A stretch of DNA of 54,775 nucleotides from Gammaproteobacteria bacterium (lineage in GTDB: Bacteria; Pseudomonadota; Gammaproteobacteria; Pseudomonadales; Azotimanducaceae): positions 1-54,775 of the forward strand of contig JAPOOX010000187.1 in NCBI GenBank assembly GCA_026713185.1, in the 5' to 3' direction. Shown piece after piece: positions 19,470 through 29,239 of this stretch. The position numbers were made by a program, and so were the translations under genes. Each line of letters begins with the position of its first letter. Position 1 is the first letter of the stretch. Under the pieces are notes generated by a model, which was not told where the DNA came from, made no database searches, and worked only from the letters and a program-made list of their open reading frames with translations.

Positions 19470-20588
19470 TCAGTAGAAATCCGCAAGGGAATTAGTTACA
19501 TATTCCGCTATTGCCAGAGATGAAGTCAATCCAGGCGATTCTATACCATACAGGTGTACCATCCCTGGCAGTCCATGTTCATCGGGTGTTTGAATAACAT
19601 AGTCTTTTACACTGTCGCCTGGTCCCTGCAACTTGGGACGAATGCCCACGTAACCGGGTGTCAACTGTCCATCCGCCAATCCCGGAAAGTAGCGTCGAAC
19701 AGCTTCATAAAATGCATCCAGTCTGTCTTCTGAAACCGTGTAATCTTCGGCTTTGATATATTCAACATCCGGACCGAATTTAACCTGGCCGGCCAGATCA
19801 ATCGTCGCATGAACACCCAATCCCGCGCCTGATTTTTCGGGTACAGGATAGATCAACCGATTGAAAGGCGGCTTGCCCGACATCGTGAAGTAGCTGCCTT
19901 TGACATAATAAAGTGGTGGTATCAGCGAATGATCCGATCCATCTATGGCATGGGAGATTTGCTGAGCTCCCAGACCTGCTGAATTTACCAGAACCGTACA
20001 ACAAAAATCATAGGTACCATCATCTATTTCACAGTGAACCCTGTAGCCATCATCCTTTATCTCAATGGCTTTGACCCGGGCGCCACCGATAAACATGCCA
20101 CCAGCGGTTTCCAGGTCGGCGAGATACGCGGTCATCAAATCGTGACTGCTGATAACGCCGGTGGAGGGTGACAGCAACGCCAGAGTAGCCCTGACATCAG
20201 GTTCTTCGGACTTGATTTTCTCCTGAGACCAGTATTCCAGATCATCGACGCCATTGATCATGCCCTGCTTCATAATTCTATCCAACTCGTCTTCCTCTGC
20301 CTGCTCCGTCGCAACAATCAGTTTGCCGCAACGTCTGAATGCCACATTGTGTGCACTGCAATACTCGTAAAGAAGTGCCTTTCCACGGACACACAGGCTG
20401 GCTTTCAATGAATCGCGCGGATAATAAATACCTGCGTGAATCACTTCGCTGTTCCGGCTGCTGATCCCCTGACCATATTTCAGGTCACGGTCCAGCACCA
20501 TTACATCTTTTCCGGATTGTGCCAGACTGCGTGCAATTGCGAGTCCGACAACACCCCCTCCAATGACACATGTATGGAGATAATCCAT
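19470..20588 (-). CDS. FAD-dependent oxidoreductase of the L-2-hydroxyglutarate oxidase family
   Basis: A DAO-fold flavoprotein of 372 residues. It has the N-terminal dinucleotide fold CVIGGGVVGLAIARSLAQSG, then SSRNSEVIHAGIYYP, a hallmark of L-2-hydroxyglutarate dehydrogenases and relatives, and VNSAGLGAQ and GYVGIRPKLQGPG near the C-terminus. It probably oxidises a 2-hydroxy acid and passes electrons to oxygen or the quinone pool. The ATG at 20588 has AGAGGA four bases upstream. It forms a likely operon with the MaoC-type gene behind it, which suggests oxidation and hydration steps on one substrate. Confidence 0.8.
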   Translation of the reverse strand: MDYLHTCVIGGGVVGLAIARSLAQSGKDVMVLDRDLKYGQGISSRNSEVIHAGIYYPRDSLKASLCVRGKALLYEYCSAHNVAFRRCGKLIVATEQAEEDELDRIMKQGMINGVDDLEYWSQEKIKSEEPDVRATLALLSPSTGVISSHDLMTAYLADLETAGGMFIGGARVKAIEIKDDGYRVHCEIDDGTYDFCCTVLVNSAGLGAQQISHAIDGSDHSLIPPLYYVKGSYFTMSGKPPFNRLIYPVPEKSGAGLGVHATIDLAGQVKFGPDVEYIKAEDYTVSEDRLDAFYEAVRRYFPGLADGQLTPGYVGIRPKLQGPGDSVKDYVIQTPDEHGLPGMVHLYGIESPGLTSSLAIAEYVTNSLADFY

Positions 20589-20762
20589 TAATTCCTCTGA
20601 CAATTGCCTGTTAACTGTGTTAACTGAATAGTGTTCATTATCTCATGCATCTGATAATCATCCCAATTCACGTGTAAATCGCCTCCACTGTTTCTGTAGT
20701 GATTAGTACTGATAACGAGTTCCTGATACTCTCTCATCTAACATGCCGAAAAAAATCCAGGT

Positions 20763-20840
20763 AAGCCGGCCTGTTTGCACCGCAACAGCGGCAGGGCGAG
20801 TTTTTGGCCCGCTGAAGGCTCTCCCGGTGACAGGAAATTT
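20763..20840 (+). promoter_or_regulatory. Possible structured leader ahead of cation efflux gene
   Basis: The sequence ahead of the CDF gene can form CAGCGG/CCGCTG around a GGGC/GGCC-rich loop, enclosed by CCTGT and ACAGG, with an alternative pairing between GGGCGAG and CTCTCCC. This suggests a switchable 5' leader, but no known riboswitch class was recognised. The rest of the 20589-20851 gap is AT-rich and must hold divergent promoters. Confidence 0.3.
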
Positions 20841-20851
20841 TTGGGAAAGTG

Positions 20852-22018
20852 ATGCTCATGGGACCAGTCAAAACTGACCGGGAAAAGAGTCAACAGAAAA
20901 CTCATCAACTGCTGGTCTGGAGCGGGGTGGTGGATTTTGCCCTGGGTATGGGCAAAGTTTTAGTAGGAATATACGCTAATTCCCATGCCCTGATAGCGGA
21001 CGGGATACACTCCTTCTCCGATCTGGGGACAGACATCATGGTCTGGTTCTTCAACCGGATAGGTGTGGAAGAACCTGATTTGGAACACCCATACGGCCAT
21101 GCCAGGTTCGAGACTTTCGGTACGTTTATACTTGGCGTGATGCTGCTTGGCGTGGCAGGTCTGCTCATATGGGACAGCGTTGATCGTCTACTGGATATCG
21201 AATCGGTATCCCTGCCCACCTGGCCAGCCCTGATGGCTGCACTGGTATCGATTGTTACCAAAGAATTGCTGTATTTCATCACCCGGAAACAGGGAGAGAA
21301 GACACACTCTTCACTTTTAATTGCAAACGCCTGGCATCACCGGTCCGATGCATTGTCTTCGGTTATTGTTCTGATTGGTGTCGGCGGTGCACTGCTCGGG
21401 TATGCGTGGTTGGAAATGTTCGCAGCTATCGGTATCGCATTCATGATTGCGCTGATCGGTTGGCGATTGAGCAGGAAAAGCGTAGAAGAATTGGTGGATA
21501 CCGCACTTTCCGAAACCTATGTCAATCAGATCAGAAAGCAGATAGAAAGCGCCGAGGGTGTACTGGGTGTACACCACATCAGAACCCGGCGTATGGGACA
21601 ATCCGTGTTTCTGGACATCCATCTCCAGGTCGACTCGGCGATCAGCGTTTCGGAAGGTCACCATATTGGTGAATGGGTAACACGGCTTTTAATGGATGAA
21701 TTCCATGATATTACCGATATAACCGTACATGTAGATGCAGAAGACGATGCGGATATGGAGGAACACGAACAGACAAACATGATGGCGCCCCTGCGACAGG
21801 ATGTCAGACATCAGCTACAGGAATCATGGAGGCACATCATCAGCAATGAAGACATTAACAAAATCAACCTCCATTACCTGAATCAAGGTATCGATGTGGA
21901 ACTGTTTATTGAACACAGTGCGATTGAAAATCAGGCTGGACTTCAGGATCAACTTAATATGGCTGCAGAAAACCTGCCCTGGTTTAATCAGGTCACTGTC
22001 TGGTTTCACCCGGGTTAA
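20852..22018 (+). CDS. Cation diffusion facilitator metal efflux transporter
   Basis: A 388-residue CDF-family exporter that swaps protons for divalent metal ions such as Zn2+ or Fe2+ at the inner membrane. It has six predicted membrane segments up to about residue 200, the metal site pair HALIADGIHSFSDLGTD and HHRSDALSS (HxxxD), and HPYGHARFE. The cytoplasmic domain is longer than in FieF (about 300 residues), with a His/Asp/Glu-rich part (VDAEDDADMEEHEQ) and a second ferredoxin-like repeat. ATG 20852 is preferred; GTG 20849 and ATG 20858 are alternatives. Confidence 0.88.
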   Translation: MLMGPVKTDREKSQQKTHQLLVWSGVVDFALGMGKVLVGIYANSHALIADGIHSFSDLGTDIMVWFFNRIGVEEPDLEHPYGHARFETFGTFILGVMLLGVAGLLIWDSVDRLLDIESVSLPTWPALMAALVSIVTKELLYFITRKQGEKTHSSLLIANAWHHRSDALSSVIVLIGVGGALLGYAWLEMFAAIGIAFMIALIGWRLSRKSVEELVDTALSETYVNQIRKQIESAEGVLGVHHIRTRRMGQSVFLDIHLQVDSAISVSEGHHIGEWVTRLLMDEFHDITDITVHVDAEDDADMEEHEQTNMMAPLRQDVRHQLQESWRHIISNEDINKINLHYLNQGIDVELFIEHSAIENQAGLQDQLNMAAENLPWFNQVTVWFHPG

Positions 22019-22028
22019 CCTGAAGCTG

Positions 22029-22253
22029 TCAGAACCCCAGAGAAAATTGTTTTTCCTTTTGTATTCCCTTTGGCAACGGCGCCAGCAGTATCTCTGCTGA
22101 ATGAGGGCGTTCTCCGGCTTCTGCATCCATCAACATCCTTGACAGATGGTGGCAAATCACCCTGCTGTTTTTCTGTTTATGCTTTACCCTTCGCATTCGG
22201 CGGGCAGCCTGCATGGCCAGTTGTGAATGATTGATTGCAGGTTCTGGATTCAT
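22029..22253 (-). CDS. Small hypothetical protein downstream of clpB
   Basis: A 74-residue basic protein beginning MNPEPAINHSQLAMQAARRM with no domain I recognise. Its best support is a good ribosome binding site, GAGGA seven bases before the ATG at 22253, placed 48 nt after the clpB stop on the same strand. Its end faces the CDF gene with a 10-nt gap. It may be cotranscribed with clpB by read-through of the weak hairpin in between. Function unknown. Confidence 0.5.
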   Translation of the reverse strand: MNPEPAINHSQLAMQAARRMRRVKHKQKNSRVICHHLSRMLMDAEAGERPHSAEILLAPLPKGIQKEKQFSLGF

Positions 22254-22276
22254 GTTGCATTCCTCGATCTGAAAAT

Positions 22277-22298
22277 TTACTGTACAGACACACAGTAA
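22277..22298 (-). terminator. Hairpin after clpB
   Basis: A perfect 7-bp stem, TTACTGT 22277-22283 with ACAGTAA 22292-22298, lies just behind the clpB stop. On the minus strand it is followed by ATTTTC, a short U-rich tail, so it may be a weak intrinsic terminator. It also lies within the leader of the small gene at 22029-22253. Confidence 0.4.
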
Positions 22299-22301
22299 CA
22301 C

Positions 22302-24902
22302 TTAACTGTTCACATGTACAGTATTTTTTTCAATTGTAAAATCAAGGTCCATACCGGCTCTGACAACGGTTACCTGAGTATTGGGTGTGAATCGACCGGA
22401 CAGTATATCCTGAGCCAGTGGATTCTCCACGTACCGCTGTATGGCCCGTTTAAGAGGTCGGGCGCCATAAACCGGGTCATAACCAGCATCGACCAGATAT
22501 TCAAGAGCATCGTCATCAAACTCAAGGCAGATATTCGATTCCTTTACTCTTGACTGCAGTATCCGCAGCTGGATTCCGGCAATATCCTTAATCTGATCCC
22601 TCGTCAATGGATGGAACACAACCGTGTCATCAATTCGGTTGAGAAACTCCGGCCGGAAATGTTGTCTTGCGATATCCAGCACCGCGTTTTTCATCTCATG
22701 ATAAGACGCCGACGCCGCCATATTCTGTATAACATCCGAGCCCAGATTGGATGTCATGACCAATACGGTATTCTTGAAGTCCACTGTACGACCATGCCCG
22801 TCTGTCAGGCGACCATCATCGAGTACCTGCAGTAGAATATTGAATACATCCCGGTGTGCTTTCTCGATTTCATCAAGAAGGATGACTGAATAGGGCTTTC
22901 TCCGCACATGTTCGGTGAGATATCCCCCTTCCTCGTAACCGACATATCCGGGAGGCGCCCCAATAAGTCTTGCCACCGAATGTTTTTCCATGAACTCGGA
23001 CATATCGATACGAATCAACGCTTCATCCGTGTCAAACAGGAAATTCGCCAATGCCTTGCACAACTCGGTCTTTCCTATGCCGGTAGGTCCCATGAACAGG
23101 AAGGAACCATTAGGACGGTTCGGGTCTGAAAGCCCTGCTCTTGATCGTCTTATTGCGTCTGAAACGGCATCGACGGCTTCTTCCTGGCCAATGACCTGCC
23201 TGTGCAGTTCCTCTTCCAGCTGAAGCAGCCTGGTTCTTTCTCCCTCCAGCATCCTGGTTACCGGAATGCCGGTCCATTTGGACACTACTTCTGCTATTTC
23301 CTCATCCGTAACCCGGTTCCGAAGCAGTTTCATTGAGCCGGTATCTGTTTCAGTAACCTGTTCCAATTGCTTCTCAAGTTCAGGAACCCTGCCATACTGG
23401 AGTTCCGACATGCGCGTCAGGTCACCTGCTCTGTATGCCGTTTCCAGTTCCAGACGTGCCTGCTCCAGTTCCTCCTTGATATGTTGACTGCCCTGTAACG
23501 CTGTCTTCTCTGAATTCCAGATTTCCTCCAGATCAGCATACTCCTTTTCAAGTTCGCCAATATTGTCATCAAGTGATTGCAGTCGCCCGATGGAAGCATC
23601 GTCTGTTTCACCCTTAAGTGCTTCACGTTCGATCTTTAACTGAATGAGACGTCTTTCCAGTCGGTCCATATCTTCCGGTTTTGAATCCATTTCCATCCGG
23701 ATAAGACTCGCGGATTCATCCACCAGATCAATGGCCTTGTCTGGCAACTGGCGGTCTGAGATATAACGATGCGACAATCTTGCAGCAGCAATAATTGCCG
23801 GGTCCGTAATATCCACACCGTGGTGAATTTCATACCGTTCTTTAAGACCGCGCAAAATTGCCACGGTATCTTCTACCGTTGGTTCGCCAACCTGTACTTT
23901 CTGAAACCGGCGTTCCAGAGCCGCATCTGTTTCAAGGTACTGCCGGTATTCGTCCAGTGTTGTTGCCCCCACACAATGCAATTCACCTCTGGCCAGTGCA
24001 GGTTTAAGCATATTACCTGCATCCATTGAACCTTCAGCTTTACCAGCTCCAACGACTGTGTGAAGCTCATCAATGAACAGGATCACTCTGCCTTCTTCAC
24101 GACTGAGTTCATTCAACACGGCCTTTAACCGTTCTTCAAACTCTCCACGAAATTTGGCGCCTGCGATCAGAGATCCCATGTCCAGAGCCAGGATTTTTTT
24201 ATCCCGCAGGCCCTCCGGTACTTCACCATTGATAATCCTCTGGGCCAGTCCTTCTACTATGGCCGTTTTGCCAACTCCCGGCTCACCTATCAGTACCGGA
24301 TTATTCTTGGTACGTCGCTGTAGTACCTGTACGGTCCTCCGTATTTCATTGTCTCTGCCTATTACGGGATCAAGTTTTCCTTCAGTTGCCTTTGCGGTCA
24401 GATCAACAGTAAATTTTTCCAGTGCCTGCCTCGTGTCTTCCGCATTCGGATCATCCACTGTCTCTCCACCCCTGACCTGATCTATGATCCGTTCCAGTGT
24501 ATCCTTCCGGATGCCAGATTTATCCAGCAATGACCCCAGGTCGGATTTATTATCCAGGGCAGCCAACAGCACGCATTCACTGGAGATAAACTGATCACCC
24601 CGCTGCTGGGAATACTTGTCGGCAAGATTAAGCAATTGCCCCAATTCAGGGGATATCTGGATATCTCCTCTGTTATCTTTAATCCGGGGTAGACGTTCGA
24701 TCAATTGTGAAAGCGCATCAGAAAAAGAGATAACATCCACACCTGTTTGCACCAGCAGGGGTTTCAGAGACCCACCCTGCTGGTCCAGCAATGCCATTAT
24801 CAGGTGTTCAGGAGCCAGTTGATTCTGGTCTTTGCCGATCGCCATCGATTGTGCATCAGCCAGACCACTCTGTAATTTGCTGGTAAATTTATCTATCCGC
24901 AT
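22302..24902 (-). CDS. clpB: Chaperone ClpB
   Basis: Disaggregase that works with DnaK to rescue aggregated proteins. The 866-residue product has the N-terminal Clp repeat domain (to about 145), the first AAA+ module with GEPGVGKT, the coiled-coil middle domain (about 410-530, heptads such as [12 protein letters not shown]), the second AAA+ module with GPTGIGKT, and the C-terminal oligomerisation domain. No ClpP-binding loop is seen, as expected. A sigma-32 type promoter lies upstream. Confidence 0.97.
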   Translation of the reverse strand: MRIDKFTSKLQSGLADAQSMAIGKDQNQLAPEHLIMALLDQQGGSLKPLLVQTGVDVISFSDALSQLIERLPRIKDNRGDIQISPELGQLLNLADKYSQQRGDQFISSECVLLAALDNKSDLGSLLDKSGIRKDTLERIIDQVRGGETVDDPNAEDTRQALEKFTVDLTAKATEGKLDPVIGRDNEIRRTVQVLQRRTKNNPVLIGEPGVGKTAIVEGLAQRIINGEVPEGLRDKKILALDMGSLIAGAKFRGEFEERLKAVLNELSREEGRVILFIDELHTVVGAGKAEGSMDAGNMLKPALARGELHCVGATTLDEYRQYLETDAALERRFQKVQVGEPTVEDTVAILRGLKERYEIHHGVDITDPAIIAAARLSHRYISDRQLPDKAIDLVDESASLIRMEMDSKPEDMDRLERRLIQLKIEREALKGETDDASIGRLQSLDDNIGELEKEYADLEEIWNSEKTALQGSQHIKEELEQARLELETAYRAGDLTRMSELQYGRVPELEKQLEQVTETDTGSMKLLRNRVTDEEIAEVVSKWTGIPVTRMLEGERTRLLQLEEELHRQVIGQEEAVDAVSDAIRRSRAGLSDPNRPNGSFLFMGPTGIGKTELCKALANFLFDTDEALIRIDMSEFMEKHSVARLIGAPPGYVGYEEGGYLTEHVRRKPYSVILLDEIEKAHRDVFNILLQVLDDGRLTDGHGRTVDFKNTVLVMTSNLGSDVIQNMAASASYHEMKNAVLDIARQHFRPEFLNRIDDTVVFHPLTRDQIKDIAGIQLRILQSRVKESNICLEFDDDALEYLVDAGYDPVYGARPLKRAIQRYVENPLAQDILSGRFTPNTQVTVVRAGMDLDFTIEKNTVHVNS

Positions 24903-24979
24903 ATTCTGCTAGCCTCAGTAGTTATTTTCACTGCTCAGATATCATCTACATCATCTATGACAAGATTCTGAACAGAATC

Positions 24980-25005
24980 ATGGGGCCTGTGGCGGTTGTT
25001 TCAAG
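24980..25005 (-). promoter_or_regulatory. Sigma-32 heat-shock promoter of clpB
   Basis: On the minus strand CTTGAAA (25005-24999) is followed after 13 bases by CCCCAT (24985-24980), an excellent match to the sigma-32 consensus and spacing. The clpB start is 78 nt downstream. Directly after the -10, at 24964-24979, lies a perfect 16-bp palindrome, GATTCTGAACAGAATC, that would overlap the start of transcription; it may be an operator or a leader stem. The rest of the gap to 25175 shows no gene. Confidence 0.88.
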
Positions 25006-25175
25006 TAGTTCGGCAGGTTTAATATGCCTATACGCTGTTCAAGGCATACGACTCAATTCGAACAGGCGTGTACGTGTTTGTCTGATAACTATCAGGGAAA
25101 CTTGATGTCAGATAATAACCGGACAATATTAAAACCGGCTTGCCGGATTCACGCAACGACGGGACTGCCAGACTC

Positions 25176-26075
25176 ATGCAGGCAAAACAGGATAAAACTG
25201 AAACCCCAATCTCCGGTTTTCTGGTTACCGTTTCCTATCCCGCGGTAATCATACTGGGATATCTGTTATATATGGCACTCACGGCATCAGGGCTGCATCT
25301 GATGCTGGCGACATATACTGCGGTTATATCGGGTGCGTTGTTTATCACGCTCCACGAAATGTGCCTCCCCTTTAGAAACGAGTGGCGCCCTCAATCTGGA
25401 GAGGTTCGTGCCGATGCGTTATTTCTGGTCACCGTGCAGGTTGTGCTTCCTTACCTGCTGTCATTTGCGCTGGTACTCACTATTGCCAGGGCATTTGAGC
25501 AAGGTGGACTGACCATTTCCAATCTGTGGCCGCACGAACTACCCATCATCATGCAGACGATTCTGATGCTGGTGCTTGCAGACTTTCTGAGGTACTGGCT
25601 GCACCGTGCCTTTCACCGGTTTGTCTTTATGTGGCGGTTGCATGCAGTACATCATTCACCTCACCGCCTCTACTGGCTGAACGTTGGACGCTTCCACCCC
25701 CTGGAAAAGGCGGTGCAATACGCATTGGACACGTTACCATTTGCGGTACTGGCCGTCTCACAGGAAGTGTTGGCAATATATTTTATCTTCTATGCCCTTA
25801 ATGGATTCTTCCAGCATTCCAATTGCCGGGTGCGACTTGGTCTGCTCAATTACATCATAGCGGGACCAGAACTGCACCGGTGGCATCATTCTGCCAAGGC
25901 AGAAGAATCCAATCATAACTTTGGCAACAACCTCATCATCTGGGATTTGTTGTTTGGTACACGATTCCTGCCGAAGGACAGGGAAGTCGGACATCTTGGA
26001 CTATTGAACCGGGACTTCCCGATGGGGTTTCTGGAACAGATGGGTGCTCCTTTCAGAAGTGATCCAAATGCTTGA
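25176..26075 (+). CDS. Sterol desaturase/fatty acid hydroxylase family protein
   Basis: A membrane di-iron oxygenase of 299 residues. It has about four hydrophobic segments and the complete set of histidine boxes: HRAFH, HAVHH, and HRWHH with further His in NHNFGNN. Members hydroxylate or desaturate lipids, carotenoids or fatty acyl chains. The ATG at 25176 is used; an in-frame TTG at 25140 is the alternative. Its stop overlaps the GH3 gene by 8 nt, so it is the first gene of a three-gene operon. Confidence 0.85.
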   Translation: MQAKQDKTETPISGFLVTVSYPAVIILGYLLYMALTASGLHLMLATYTAVISGALFITLHEMCLPFRNEWRPQSGEVRADALFLVTVQVVLPYLLSFALVLTIARAFEQGGLTISNLWPHELPIIMQTILMLVLADFLRYWLHRAFHRFVFMWRLHAVHHSPHRLYWLNVGRFHPLEKAVQYALDTLPFAVLAVSQEVLAIYFIFYALNGFFQHSNCRVRLGLLNYIIAGPELHRWHHSAKAEESNHNFGNNLIIWDLLFGTRFLPKDREVGHLGLLNRDFPMGFLEQMGAPFRSDPNA

Positions 26076-27705
26076 TATATCATCGGCGCTTTTCAAAAAA
26101 GCATTGAGAATGACACAGAGCCTTCGCTATCGGAATCTGGTTAACAAGGCGAAGACTCCAGGCGAGGTTCAAACAGATATTTTACGCCGTATTCTGAATC
26201 GAAATTCGGATTCTGAATTCGGAAAGGCACATGGTTTCTCAAGTATTTCCAGCATCAGGGATTATCAAAAAGCTGTGCCAGTACAGACCTATGAGGATCT
26301 TCGTCCTTTCATTGAACGACAGGAACTGACGGGAGAACGCTGTCTTACCCGGGACCAGCCTGTTTACTACCACCGAACCAGCGGAACCCTGGGAACTCCC
26401 AAGAATATTCCGGTAACTAAAATCGGACTGCGGCAAATGAAGGACGACCAGAAAATTTCCGCCTTCGTCTGGTCCGGATGTGACGGCGTCCTCGACGGAA
26501 AAGTATTTGCCGTCAGTGGGCAGGCAGTGGAAGGCAGGATGCCCGGGGGAACAGAATTCGGCTCTGCATCCGGATTACTATACCGCAGCCAGTCGTCCCT
26601 GGTGCGATCAAGGTATGTACTGCCACCGGTTTTATCTGAAATTGAGGATTATGATAGCCGCTATCTTGCAATGGCCGTTTTTGGTTTTGCAGAGACACAA
26701 GTCACGAGCATGGCCACAGCGAACCCCTCTACTTTTTTGCGTTTGCTGTCGTTTGTACATAGTCACGCGGATGTAGTGTTCAATGCGATAGCCACGGGCA
26801 AATCACCAGATATACCTGTCACAGGATTGGAGCCGCACCCGGCACGGGCGCGGCAACTGGCGGACAAACTGCAAGCTTCTGGGCGACTGACCTACACGGA
26901 CATCTGGCCGAACCTCGGAGGTGTTGTGACCTGGACAGGGGGTAGTTGCGGCATTGCTCTGGGCAGCCTTTCTCCCTTGCTGCCCACCGATACCGCAATC
27001 ATTGAGTGGGGTTACTCGGCAAGTGAATTCCGGGGTACGATTAACATTGACGCGAAACACAATACCTGCCTGCCAACGCTGACCAACACATTTTTTGAAT
27101 TTATGGAACGGCAGGAACGTGAAACTGGCGGGGAAGACTTCCTGGGCCTCGATGAACTGCAGGAAGGACATGAGTACTACGTATTCATCACCACCATCGA
27201 CGGACTGTATCGATACGACATAAACGACATCGTCCGGGTCAATGGGCGTGTGTTTGAGACACCGGCACTGGAGTTCGTTCAAAAAGGCAAGGGCGTCACC
27301 AACATTACCGGAGAAAAGTTAACCGAGGCGCAGGTTATACAGGCAGTAATATCAGTTCTTTCGGAACACGGTATCTCCCCAATGTTCTTCATCATGCTTG
27401 CCTGGGAGGAATCCGCCGTTTACAGACTGTTTATTGAGTTGAATGGCGAGAGTTCGCTCCCCGGTGTGGGCATGGAGATGGAGTTGGAATACAAACTGTA
27501 CTCTTCAAACATTGAATACGAAGCCAAGCGCAAGAGTGGACGTCTGGCCCCACTGAGAATCCGCTACCTGAAGAACGGCACAGGTGACAGGTTCCGGTCC
27601 TCATGTGTGGAAGCAGGTCAGCGTGATGCCCAGTTCAAGTATCTGCATCTACAATATGCGCGCGATTGTACATTCGATTTTGACAGCGCTGCCTTACCGG
27701 AGTAA
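26068..27705 (+). CDS. GH3-family acyl-adenylate amide synthetase
   Basis: A 545-residue member of the GH3 family, known in plants for joining acids such as jasmonate or indole acetate to amino acids through an acyl-adenylate. The ATP-binding motif YYHRTSGTLGTPK lies near residues 102-114, with GYSASEFRG and the hinge region VTNITGEKLTEAQV later. In bacteria the family is poorly characterised; acyl-amino-acid amide formation is the family expectation, and the substrate here is unknown. The ATG at 26068 overlaps the previous gene by 8 nt; GTG 26044 is also in frame. Confidence 0.85.
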   Translation: MLDISSALFKKALRMTQSLRYRNLVNKAKTPGEVQTDILRRILNRNSDSEFGKAHGFSSISSIRDYQKAVPVQTYEDLRPFIERQELTGERCLTRDQPVYYHRTSGTLGTPKNIPVTKIGLRQMKDDQKISAFVWSGCDGVLDGKVFAVSGQAVEGRMPGGTEFGSASGLLYRSQSSLVRSRYVLPPVLSEIEDYDSRYLAMAVFGFAETQVTSMATANPSTFLRLLSFVHSHADVVFNAIATGKSPDIPVTGLEPHPARARQLADKLQASGRLTYTDIWPNLGGVVTWTGGSCGIALGSLSPLLPTDTAIIEWGYSASEFRGTINIDAKHNTCLPTLTNTFFEFMERQERETGGEDFLGLDELQEGHEYYVFITTIDGLYRYDINDIVRVNGRVFETPALEFVQKGKGVTNITGEKLTEAQVIQAVISVLSEHGISPMFFIMLAWEESAVYRLFIELNGESSLPGVGMEMELEYKLYSSNIEYEAKRKSGRLAPLRIRYLKNGTGDRFRSSCVEAGQRDAQFKYLHLQYARDCTFDFDSAALPE

Positions 27706-27710
27706 GACGG

Positions 27711-28826
27711 ATGCACATCGATCGACTTGAAGTGTTCACATATCCCATTCCATTCAAAACGGTCTTCAGACATTCATCGGCAAGCCGTCGACGTGCAGAG
27801 AACCTGATTGTCGCTGCTCATGCCGACAATGGGCTGATCGGTTATGGTGAGGGTTGTCCAAGGGACTATGTTACTGGAGAGACAATCGACAGTGGCGCTG
27901 CATTTATTCGTGAACATGCAAATAACATATCTCTTGAGGTTACCGATACTCAGACCTTATTCGCCTGGACCAATGCCCATCGAGAACTGATAGACCGGAA
28001 TCCGGCTGCATTCTGCGCTGTAGAGCTGGCGATTCTGGACTTGTTTGGAAAAATTGAGAGTGTCCCCGTAGAGGACCTGCTGGACGTACCCCGGCTTAGC
28101 GGTATTTTCACATATAGCGCAGTACTGGGCGATGCACCCCGTCTTGCCTACCGATGGCAGCTGCGTCGATACCGGAATCAGGGGTTCAGTGATTACAAGG
28201 TCAAACTCTCCGGCAATCAACAGCGGGACAGCAGAAAGATGGAAGACCTGATTCGCAAAAGTGAGACTCCGCTCCGGATAAGGCTGGACGCAAACAATCA
28301 TTGGAATAACGTGGACGAGTGCATTCATCATATCACGGTGCTGCCAGGGAAATTTTTCGCAATTGAAGAGCCTGTGCAGGCAGGAGACCTGAATGGATTC
28401 AGTAAGGTGGGCAACGCCTGCGGAGTGCGCATCATACTGGATGAAAGCTTCACACGTATTGAACAAATGGACTCACTCCAGGATGACGGACTTTGGCTTT
28501 TAAACGTTCGGGTCTCCAAGATGGGTGGGCTGCACAGGTCTCAGGAAATAGTGAAGGAAGCTCTGGCAAGGGGTATCGGCATAATTGTGGGTGCACAGGT
28601 AGGCGAGACAAGCATCCTGACCCGTGCAGGCTTGACGGTGATGAATACTGCCAGACCTCTTCTCGAAGCCTCAGAAGGTGCTTTCGGGACATACCTGCTG
28701 CGGCAGGACCTGACTACAAAATGTCTCAGATTCGGCTACAAAGGTGAATACCCAGTGAACAATATCAATAGCGAGCCCGGCCTTGGTCTGAATGTCAGAG
28801 GACGCAGCTTGTTGCCTGCCCCCTGA
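27711..28826 (+). CDS. Enolase-superfamily enzyme (dipeptide epimerase/N-acylamino acid racemase-like)
   Basis: A 371-residue member of the muconate lactonizing enzyme subgroup. The catalytic base pair is visible as the KxK motif in DYKVKLSGN and the second Lys in RVSKMGG; the metal ligands are the Asp in RLDANNHW, Glu in IEEPVQ and Asp in LDESF. Subgroup members epimerise dipeptides, racemise N-succinyl amino acids, or make o-succinylbenzoate. It starts 5 nt after the GH3 gene, so epimerisation of an N-acyl amino acid or dipeptide made by that enzyme is an attractive, untested reading. Confidence 0.85.
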   Translation: MHIDRLEVFTYPIPFKTVFRHSSASRRRAENLIVAAHADNGLIGYGEGCPRDYVTGETIDSGAAFIREHANNISLEVTDTQTLFAWTNAHRELIDRNPAAFCAVELAILDLFGKIESVPVEDLLDVPRLSGIFTYSAVLGDAPRLAYRWQLRRYRNQGFSDYKVKLSGNQQRDSRKMEDLIRKSETPLRIRLDANNHWNNVDECIHHITVLPGKFFAIEEPVQAGDLNGFSKVGNACGVRIILDESFTRIEQMDSLQDDGLWLLNVRVSKMGGLHRSQEIVKEALARGIGIIVGAQVGETSILTRAGLTVMNTARPLLEASEGAFGTYLLRQDLTTKCLRFGYKGEYPVNNINSEPGLGLNVRGRSLLPAP

Positions 28827-28841
28827 CACTGAGCCCGGGGT

Positions 28842-29114
28842 TCAATGCTCGTCACCTGCGTCGATTTGAATCCGAAGAAATTCCGGCACATTGATCAAGA
28901 CCACCGCTTCAAGATCAATGGCGCATAAAAATTGGATACTCAAGTGGTCACAGCCGGTCACCCCCTGCAGATTCAGCATGATTCTGGAATTTACCCTGTC
29001 GGCTGCTTCCTCGATATCCTTTTGCAGCAAAGGCAATGCTGCTGTTTCGATCCGACCATCGACCCGAATTTCTAGCAAGCCGGGCTCTGTCTGTAATTCT
29101 GTAATACGAATCAT
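28842..29114 (-). CDS. Small STAS-domain-like protein
   Basis: A 90-residue protein with an alternating strand-helix pattern (GLLEIRVDGRIETAALPLL, SRIMLNLQGVTGC) that resembles a STAS domain like those of anti-sigma factor antagonists or toluene-tolerance proteins. The typical phosphorylated Ser is not obvious: the loop where it would lie reads GVTGCDHLS. The ATG at 29114 has GGA about seven bases upstream. It faces the enolase-superfamily gene with a 15-nt gap. Partner unknown. Confidence 0.55.
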   Translation of the reverse strand: MIRITELQTEPGLLEIRVDGRIETAALPLLQKDIEEAADRVNSRIMLNLQGVTGCDHLSIQFLCAIDLEAVVLINVPEFLRIQIDAGDEH

Positions 29115-29239
29115 GTCAGGTTCCAAAGTGTTCGCGACCAGCTTCAACTGCAAAAGCAAGCATTAACCATGCCATAGCAGAAAATACATTTATTTCCAAT
29201 CACTTGGGTTTTGTCGCCTGTCTGGCAGCATGGTCGTTT

